Below the pieces are notes generated by a model. The model was given only the letters and a program-made list of their open reading frames with translations. It searched no databases and was not told the origin of the DNA. The position numbers and the translations under genes are program-made. A stretch of 5,729 bases of DNA from Sulfurimonas sp. (GTDB lineage Bacteria; Campylobacterota; Campylobacteria; Campylobacterales; Sulfurimonadaceae): assembly GCA_024762745.1 (NCBI GenBank), contig JANTGV010000089.1:1-5729 (forward strand), in the 5' to 3' direction. Positions 1-4,252 of the stretch are shown piece by piece (within the stretch, counting starts at the first letter, position 1; each line of letters starts with the position of its first letter).

Positions 1-1
1 T

Positions 2-298
2 AGTATATCTTACAGAGATTTTGACACGGCATACTATTTAGGAAAATGTAATATGGAGAACCTAATAAGTTCAAATTTAACAATCTAGTCACTCTATATG
101 TTTTTTATTATTATTAAAAATATTGATGATGATGAAAATTCTCTTATTATTGCAGAAACTATTGTGGAGTTTGCCAAGAAATCAGACTTAAAACTCGTGG
201 CTGAATTCGTTTGTGATGCAGCAGTAAATGATAAAGTTTTTGAGCTTGGAATATAGTATAGACAAGGTTTCTACATAGAAAAACCTAAAGAGCCTTGA
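2..298 (+). pseudogene. Decayed 3' end of an EAL-domain (c-di-GMP phosphodiesterase type) gene
   Basis: A single reading frame gives recognisable EAL-domain sequence interrupted by stops. Positions 113-253 encode IIKNIDDDENSLIIAETIV, then EFAKKSDLKLVAEFV and DKVFELGI. This matches the late EAL segment (IKNI..., then a helix ending in FAK, then the strand VAEFV with its conserved Glu, then ELGI). After a TAG at 254-256 the same frame continues as YRQGFYIEKPKEP and ends at TGA 296-298. The intact family reads roughly ELGI-(D/E)-YSQGFYxxKP here, so the TAG replaces an acidic codon. Upstream in the same frame, 2-85 reads SISYRDFDTAYYLGKCNMEN and a short tail, weakly resembling the DDFGTGYS...YLxKLN region, and stops at TAG 86-88. 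The KIDG segment between the two parts is not recognisable. Intact EAL proteins hydrolyse cyclic di-GMP or bind it. This copy cannot make a complete domain. The part from 113 onward is well supported; the 2-85 part is tentative and could be the tail of another gene. The gene begins left of the window. Confidence 0.72.
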
Positions 299-331
299 GA
301 TTAGAGGCTTATAAAAAACTTTGTAGTTTTT
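291..331 (+). terminator. Weak hairpin pair after the EAL remnant, possible terminator
   Basis: Two inverted repeats follow the EAL remnant. AGCCT (291-295) pairs with AGGCT (305-309) around a 9-base loop. AAAAACT (314-320) pairs perfectly with AGTTTTT (325-331) around the loop TTGT. The second hairpin ends in a run of five T, as a factor-independent terminator would, but its stem has only one G-C pair and would be unstable. It also lies just upstream of the next gene's -10 box, so the T-rich arm may simply be promoter sequence. Confidence 0.3.
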
Positions 332-334
332 CGA

Positions 335-340
335 TATAAT
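335..340 (+). promoter_or_regulatory. -10 box of a sigma-70 type promoter for the CoA-binding protein / ilvA / WD40 operon
   Basis: A perfect TATAAT lies 36 bases upstream of the ATG at 377. There is no TTGACA-like -35 box at the usual spacing; the upstream DNA is A/T-rich with a T run at 327-331 just before the -10. Campylobacterota vegetative promoters commonly show this pattern of a strong -10, T-rich periodic upstream DNA and no conserved -35. Transcription would start near 346-348, giving a leader of about 30 bases. The three genes that follow have no comparable internal promoter in their gaps, so this site probably drives all three. Confidence 0.6.
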
Positions 341-376
341 CACTTAAATTTAAAATTATACAAAAAGGTTTATGTG

Positions 377-802
377 ATGGAGTGCGAATTTCCAAGTGTT
401 AATTCCAACAAAGAAGAGATAAAAGATATTTTTGATTCGGTAAAAACAATAGCAGTTTTAGGACTCTCTCCTGATGAGAGTAAAGATAGTCACAAAGTAG
501 CAAAATATTTGAAAGAACATGGTTATAAGATAGTTCCTGTTTATCCAAAAGAGGAGACAATACTGGGTGAAAAAGTTTATCGTTCTTTACTAGAGATACC
601 TTTTGATGTAGATATGGTAAATATATTTAGAAAACCAGCTGCACTTGACCCTATAGCAGATGCTTGTATAGAAAAAGGCAATGTTAAAGTATTTTGGGCT
701 CAAAAAGGCATCGTAAATAATGCTGCAGCTGAGAAGGCGGAAAATGCGGGGATGAAAGTTGTTCAAAACTTCTGTAGCATGGTAGAACATCGCTCTTTAT
801 AA
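377..802 (+). CDS. CoA-binding protein, YccU / CoA_binding_2 family
   Basis: This is a stand-alone Rossmann-fold protein of 141 residues, the normal length for the family (compare E. coli YccU). Members bind CoA or a related nucleotide through a domain like the N-terminal part of succinyl-CoA synthetase alpha; no reaction is established for them. Visible landmarks are the nucleotide-binding strand and loop VLGLSPDESKDSHKVAKYL (residues 27-45), the second strand GYKIVPVYP (49-57), VDMVNIFRKP (78-87), and the C-terminal block with FWAQKGI (106-112) and CSMVEH (133-138), which corresponds to the family's W-Q-G-I and C-x-x-x-E-H signature. There is no signal peptide or membrane segment, so it is cytoplasmic. 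I chose ATG 377 because AAAAAGG at 362-368 sits at good spacing. The adjoining in-frame GTG at 374 would add one Met and cannot be excluded. It lies 12 bases before ilvA and probably shares its transcript. The family call is firm; the biological role is unknown. Confidence 0.9.
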   Translation: MECEFPSVNSNKEEIKDIFDSVKTIAVLGLSPDESKDSHKVAKYLKEHGYKIVPVYPKEETILGEKVYRSLLEIPFDVDMVNIFRKPAALDPIADACIEKGNVKVFWAQKGIVNNAAAEKAENAGMKVVQNFCSMVEHRSL

Positions 803-817
803 AAAGGTACTCTATTG
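801..817 (+). promoter_or_regulatory. Ribosome binding site that fixes the TTG start of ilvA
   Basis: The sequence AAAAAGG (801-807) begins inside the stop codon of the preceding gene and lies 7 bases before TTG 815-817. It nearly repeats the AAAAAGGT ahead of the CoA-binding gene. The first in-frame ATG downstream is at residue 52, beyond the catalytic Lys51, so it cannot be the start. The TTG is therefore the only plausible initiation codon. Confidence 0.75.
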
Positions 818-2017
818 TTAGATATAAAAAAAATTTATGAGGCTCAAGAGCGCATAAAAGATGTTGTTGTTGATACTCCTTTTTCTTACGCACCTTATTT
901 GAGTGAAATATCTGCTTGTAATGTTTATTTGAAAAAAGAAAATTTACAGGTCACAGGTGCATTTAAAATGCGTGGAGCATATAATAAGATAGCTTCATTG
1001 ACTGATGAACAGAGAGTTTGTGGTGTTGTAGCTGCAAGTGCTGGAAATCATGCACAGGGAGTTGCTCTTTCTGCTTCGACATTTAAAATCAGAGCTGTAA
1101 TTGTTATGCCAGAATCTACACCACTTACTAAGGTAAACGGTGTGAAGCATTTTGGTGCAGAAGTTATTCTTGCCGGTGCAAATTATGATGAAGCTTATGC
1201 CTATGCGAAAAAGTACGGAAAAGAGAATTCTCTGACTTTTGTACATCCATTTGAAGATGCTGAAGTGATAGCTGGTCAAGGGACAGTTGCTCTTGAGATA
1301 ATGGAAAAGTGTGAGGATTTAGATGCTGTTTTAATTCCTGTTGGCGGAGGCGGCCTCATTGCAGGTATGGCTTCCGCACTTAAGGCAAAAAACCCAAAGA
1401 TAGAAGTTATTGGTGTAAGTGCCTGCGGTGCACCTGCCTTTAAAAACTCTTTTGAGCTTAAAAACGCAGTAGATAGTACTAGTGTAAGAACTATTGCCGA
1501 TGGTATTGCTGTTCGTGATACATCTGAAATTACACTTGCGTATGCACTGGAGTCGGTTGATAGAATTATTAGCGTTGATGATGAAGAGATAGCGAGCGCA
1601 ATTCTCTTTTTACTTGAGAAGCAAAAACTTGTTGTTGAGGGTGCCGGTGCAGTTGGTGTAGCAGCACTACTGCATAATAAGCTTGAGGATTTAAAAGGAA
1701 AAAAGATAGCCGTTGTATTAAGTGGCGGTAACATGGATGTTACACTTCTTTCTGTCATTATAGAAAAAGGTCTTTTAAAATCTGGGCGCAAGATGAAGGT
1801 TACTGTTACCTTGGTAGATAAACCAGGCTCTTTAATGCGTTTTACTCAGATACTCCAAGAGTTAAATGCAAACATAGTGCATATAGCTTATGATAGAACT
1901 TCAATCTCACTTGATTATGGTGATGCAAATGTTACAGTACACATGGAGACGAAGAGTGAAGATCACCAGAGAGAGATACGTTCAGCTTTAAAAGCAGAAG
2001 GATATTTAAGAGATTAA
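815..2017 (+). CDS. ilvA: Threonine ammonia-lyase (threonine dehydratase) with C-terminal ACT domain
   Basis: This PLP enzyme deaminates L-threonine to 2-oxobutanoate and ammonia, the entry step of isoleucine synthesis, in the cytoplasm. The 400 residues form a fold-type II PLP domain (about 1-320) and one ACT domain (about 327-397). Key features are the PLP-binding lysine Lys51 in TGAFKMRGAY, the substrate loop SAGNH (75-79), the phosphate-binding glycine loop PVGGGGL (175-181), VEGAGAV (274-280), and SGGN (303-306), which contacts the pyridine ring. The ACT part starts VTLVDKPGSLMRFTQIL. The length and single ACT domain match the short biosynthetic type common outside enterobacteria; E. coli IlvA is about 514 residues with a doubled regulatory domain, and TdcB is about 329 with none. 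The ACT domain suggests allosteric control by an amino acid, probably isoleucine or valine, which is inferred. Translation begins at TTG. The gene is tightly packed with both neighbours, and acetolactate synthase, which uses its product, lies downstream. All catalytic motifs appear intact. Confidence 0.97.
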   Translation: MLDIKKIYEAQERIKDVVVDTPFSYAPYLSEISACNVYLKKENLQVTGAFKMRGAYNKIASLTDEQRVCGVVAASAGNHAQGVALSASTFKIRAVIVMPESTPLTKVNGVKHFGAEVILAGANYDEAYAYAKKYGKENSLTFVHPFEDAEVIAGQGTVALEIMEKCEDLDAVLIPVGGGGLIAGMASALKAKNPKIEVIGVSACGAPAFKNSFELKNAVDSTSVRTIADGIAVRDTSEITLAYALESVDRIISVDDEEIASAILFLLEKQKLVVEGAGAVGVAALLHNKLEDLKGKKIAVVLSGGNMDVTLLSVIIEKGLLKSGRKMKVTVTLVDKPGSLMRFTQILQELNANIVHIAYDRTSISLDYGDANVTVHMETKSEDHQREIRSALKAEGYLRD

Positions 2018-2024
2018 TAAAACT

Positions 2025-4151
2025 ATGGATGTTGTAGATAGCAAAAATATAAAAGAACCAGTAATTCTGTTAAAAATGCTAAAAAACAACACTCTTGTAG
2101 TTGTTGATTCCCAAACTACTATTAGATTTTTTGACTCAAAGAGTGCCGCACTTCTCAATGGCTTTAAAGTTAAAATTCGTCATAAAAGATATAGAGATAA
2201 TATGGTTGCGTTTAGTGCTGATGCCAACTATTTTGCAAGTGTCTCCCCCGATACAAAAAGTGCTAGACTCTACAGTGCTGCTACTAAAGAGATTATCACT
2301 CAGGTCGAGAAACATCATGGGGAGGTCTCTTGTCTTGGAATTGACCCTTTAAGCAGATATATGTTCTCTTGTGGGGATGATGGGAAAACATTTGTTATAG
2401 AGCTTATAAGCGGTCAGCTTGTACTGACACTTCCTTTTCATATTGATAGAGTAAATGATATAGCCTTTAGTAAAAACGCTAACTGGGTTGCGACAGCCAG
2501 TTATGATAAAAAGATTGCACTTTTTAACCTGGCAACTATGACTCCAAAAAATAAGCTCATAGGGCACATGGCACCTGTTATGAAATTAAGGTTTTTAAAA
2601 AATAATCGACTCATTAGTTTTGATAAAGATGCTACCGCTATTGTCTGGAATGTATATAGTGGAAAAGTCATCTTTAGGATTGAAGGAATTCATGACACGC
2701 TCACTCAGGTAACAACAAGTAGTAATGATGAGTTTTTATTTATAGGAACTGAGCTGGGCTATATTATAGTTTATGATTTAAACAGTTACGAATTACTTTC
2801 AAGAAAGTATATAAAACTGGACTCTACAGTTACAGCTTTGGAGTTTAATGGGGAGAAAAATCATCTTATAATTGGAACTGAAGATGGTAATATTCTCTTT
2901 TATAATATTTATGAGGGGGAGGATGAACTTCAAGAGCTCTTGAAGTTTAAAGATTTTGAAGCTATTCAGAAGAGATCAGAGCTAAACCCTATTCTAAAGT
3001 ACACACAGATATATAATGTGGTCTCAAACCTGTGGGAAACTACTTTAAAAAAAGCAAAAATAGCTCTAGAAAAAGGTGATATGCAAAAAGCGGTTCTTCT
3101 TTTTAAGAACTTTAAAAATATTCCTTCTAAGAATACAATTATGCGAGAAGTTATACATGAATATAGAGACTTCGAAAAGTTTGCAATGTTTGCTAAACAA
3201 GGGAAGCTGACACTTGCTTATGGACTCGCAAACTCACATCCCATGTATAAAGATTCAAGTCTTTACAGGGCGCTTGAGTCAAACTGGAAGAAATCTTTTG
3301 AGAAGGCTCAGGCTTACGCCCTTGATCCAAAAGGTGAAGAGAGAGCAAAAGAGATACTCTCTGCATATAGAGGAATTAGTGAAAAAACCAAACTTATAAA
3401 GGACCTGTTAACACAAGGTGAGGTTTATAAACGGTTTCGAGTTGCTGTTGGTCAGAAAGATTTTAGAGTTGCGTTTGAACTTGTAAAGTCCAATCCATTT
3501 TTAAAAGAGTTTAAAGATTATACAAATTTGATGAGTTATGCAGACACACTCTATATAAAGTCTCAAAAACTTATTGAAGATGGAGATACTCACTCAGCTA
3601 TAAAACTTCTTAGAGTACTGGAAGACTTTAGTGACTTTAGCCAAGAGGTTAGGGGATTGATACTTGGTATAGAATCGAGACAAAAGTTTTTTAATGCGGT
3701 GGAAGAGGATGATAGACTTCTCGCATATAATTTATTAGAGCGTTTTGAAGTTCTGCAAGAGACAGAAGATGGAAAGAGACTTCAGGAGCAGTGGAACAGA
3801 GATCTCAGTAAAGCAAATGCATATGCGGTAGAAGGGAATATAATTGGTATTAAAAAGGTTTTGGACCCATACATGAAAATCAGTTCAAAATATGTCTCCA
3901 TAGCAACAGTTTTTGGACTCTGTTATATGGTCCAACTAGAAGATGCAATGCAAAAAAATGTCTCCAAAAGTCTTCTTGAAAACGGTATAAAAAACTATAT
4001 GTTGTCATTTGGATTACAGGACCAGATTGAGAACTTTTTTATGCAGTTTAAAGCTCACTATAGAGATTCGAAGCTTACGCTGGAGCATTTAACACAAGGT
4101 TCTTTAAGCATGTGGAGACCATCGATGATTGAAGACTCAATCTTAGATTAA
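2025..4151 (+). CDS. WD40-like beta-propeller protein with a C-terminal helical-repeat (solenoid) domain
   Basis: The function of this 708-residue protein is unknown. Residues about 12-296 show seven WD40-type blades of roughly 30-40 residues (near 12-36, 58-84, 97-127, 139-169, 181-210, 223-252 and 266-295). Each has a strand, a turn with D, G or N, and an ending such as IALFNL, AIVWNV or IIVYDL in place of the classic WD. The His that opens many WD40 repeats is seen in HHGEV, HIDRV and HMAPV. After a linker, residues about 337-675 form four approximately 84-residue helical repeats with A and L periodicity like TPR. I see no signal peptide, membrane segment or catalytic motif, so it is probably a cytoplasmic scaffold or protein-binding platform; that is an inference. 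It starts 7 bases after ilvA with only a weak purine-rich site (2008-2013), so translation is probably coupled to ilvA. It uses mainly AGA for Arg, unlike ilvB, suggesting modest expression. Seven complete blades and no internal stop argue that it is intact. Confidence 0.9.
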   Translation: MDVVDSKNIKEPVILLKMLKNNTLVVVDSQTTIRFFDSKSAALLNGFKVKIRHKRYRDNMVAFSADANYFASVSPDTKSARLYSAATKEIITQVEKHHGEVSCLGIDPLSRYMFSCGDDGKTFVIELISGQLVLTLPFHIDRVNDIAFSKNANWVATASYDKKIALFNLATMTPKNKLIGHMAPVMKLRFLKNNRLISFDKDATAIVWNVYSGKVIFRIEGIHDTLTQVTTSSNDEFLFIGTELGYIIVYDLNSYELLSRKYIKLDSTVTALEFNGEKNHLIIGTEDGNILFYNIYEGEDELQELLKFKDFEAIQKRSELNPILKYTQIYNVVSNLWETTLKKAKIALEKGDMQKAVLLFKNFKNIPSKNTIMREVIHEYRDFEKFAMFAKQGKLTLAYGLANSHPMYKDSSLYRALESNWKKSFEKAQAYALDPKGEERAKEILSAYRGISEKTKLIKDLLTQGEVYKRFRVAVGQKDFRVAFELVKSNPFLKEFKDYTNLMSYADTLYIKSQKLIEDGDTHSAIKLLRVLEDFSDFSQEVRGLILGIESRQKFFNAVEEDDRLLAYNLLERFEVLQETEDGKRLQEQWNRDLSKANAYAVEGNIIGIKKVLDPYMKISSKYVSIATVFGLCYMVQLEDAMQKNVSKSLLENGIKNYMLSFGLQDQIENFFMQFKAHYRDSKLTLEHLTQGSLSMWRPSMIEDSILD
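2058..2912 (+). repeat. Seven WD40-type blades (protein-level repeats)
   Basis: This stretch encodes residues 12-296 of the WD40 protein. Seven repeats can be laid out by their closing strands: TIRFFDS, SARLYSA, TFVIEL, KIALFNL, AIVWNV, YIIVYDL and NILFYNI. The clearest blades are the third and fourth, with internal CGDDGKTFVIEL and TASYDKKIALFNL, which match the family pattern of S-x-D-x-x-I/V-x-L/V-W/F-D/N. Seven is the usual number for a closed propeller. Blades 1, 2 and 6 are diverged and their boundaries are approximate. Confidence 0.8.
3033..4049 (+). repeat. Four ~84-residue helical repeats (protein-level)
   Basis: Repeat units begin at residues 337, 421, 506 and 590 of the WD40 protein, with spacings of 84, 85 and 84. 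Three of the four begin with Trp (W337, W421, W590), and seven residues later each has Ala or Ser preceded by Lys (A344, A428, S513, A597). Each unit splits into a first half with the pattern KA...A...G/D...A...LL...Y/F, and a second half opening with F or a hydrophobic residue followed by A (386, 471, 555, and 639-642 in the weaker fourth), then AYGL, AFEL, AYNL. This pattern suggests paired antiparallel helices stacking into a right-handed solenoid like TPR, but no single known repeat family is identified. The last copy is the most diverged. Confidence 0.75.
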
Positions 4152-4205
4152 TTTTCAACTTAGAAATTACATCCCCCTTTAACCTCAAATATAGCTCTGC
4201 TTGGG

Positions 4206-4211
4206 TATAAT
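4206..4211 (+). promoter_or_regulatory. -10 box of the ilvB promoter
   Basis: A perfect TATAAT in the context TTGGGTATAATCATC lies 41 bases before the ilvB ATG. No -35 box is visible at 16-18 bases upstream, as with the promoter at 335-340. Transcription would begin near 4217-4219, leaving a leader of about 35 bases, too short for a leader peptide with attenuator hairpins. Regulation of ilvB would therefore have to come from a repressor, activator or other means. No clear terminator hairpin separates this promoter from the WD40 gene, so read-through from upstream is possible. Confidence 0.65.
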
Positions 4212-4241
4212 CATCAAATTTTTAAATAATAATTTTATTAT

Positions 4242-4247
4242 AGGAGA
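4242..4247 (+). promoter_or_regulatory. Strong Shine-Dalgarno site of ilvB
   Basis: AGGAGA sits 5 bases before ATG 4253-4255. It is the best ribosome binding site in the window, clearly stronger than the sites ahead of ilvA and the WD40 gene, and it confirms the ilvB start. Confidence 0.8.
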
Positions 4248-4252
4248 CTTTT

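Noticed and set aside
2..88. Separate gene ending at TAG 86-88
   Set aside because: The short frame could be the end of an unrelated gene, but its resemblance to the DFGTGY...YLxKLN part of EAL domains and its shared frame with the EAL remnant make one decayed gene more likely. The evidence is weak.
1276..1791. A 171-codon open frame on the minus strand inside ilvA
   Set aside because: It lies wholly antisense to a fully convincing ilvA, and its product is a low-complexity Ser/Ala/Thr/Pro-rich string with no domain. It is a shadow of the codon pattern of ilvA.
2101..2352. An 83-codon frame on the plus strand overlapping the WD40 gene
   Set aside because: It runs out of frame over the propeller blades, and the WD40 frame explains the sequence fully.
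4152..4252. Terminator or riboswitch between the WD40 gene and ilvB
   Set aside because: I searched for a GC-rich hairpin with a T-run, a T-box and a leader peptide and found none. Only the TATAAT and the Shine-Dalgarno site stand out.
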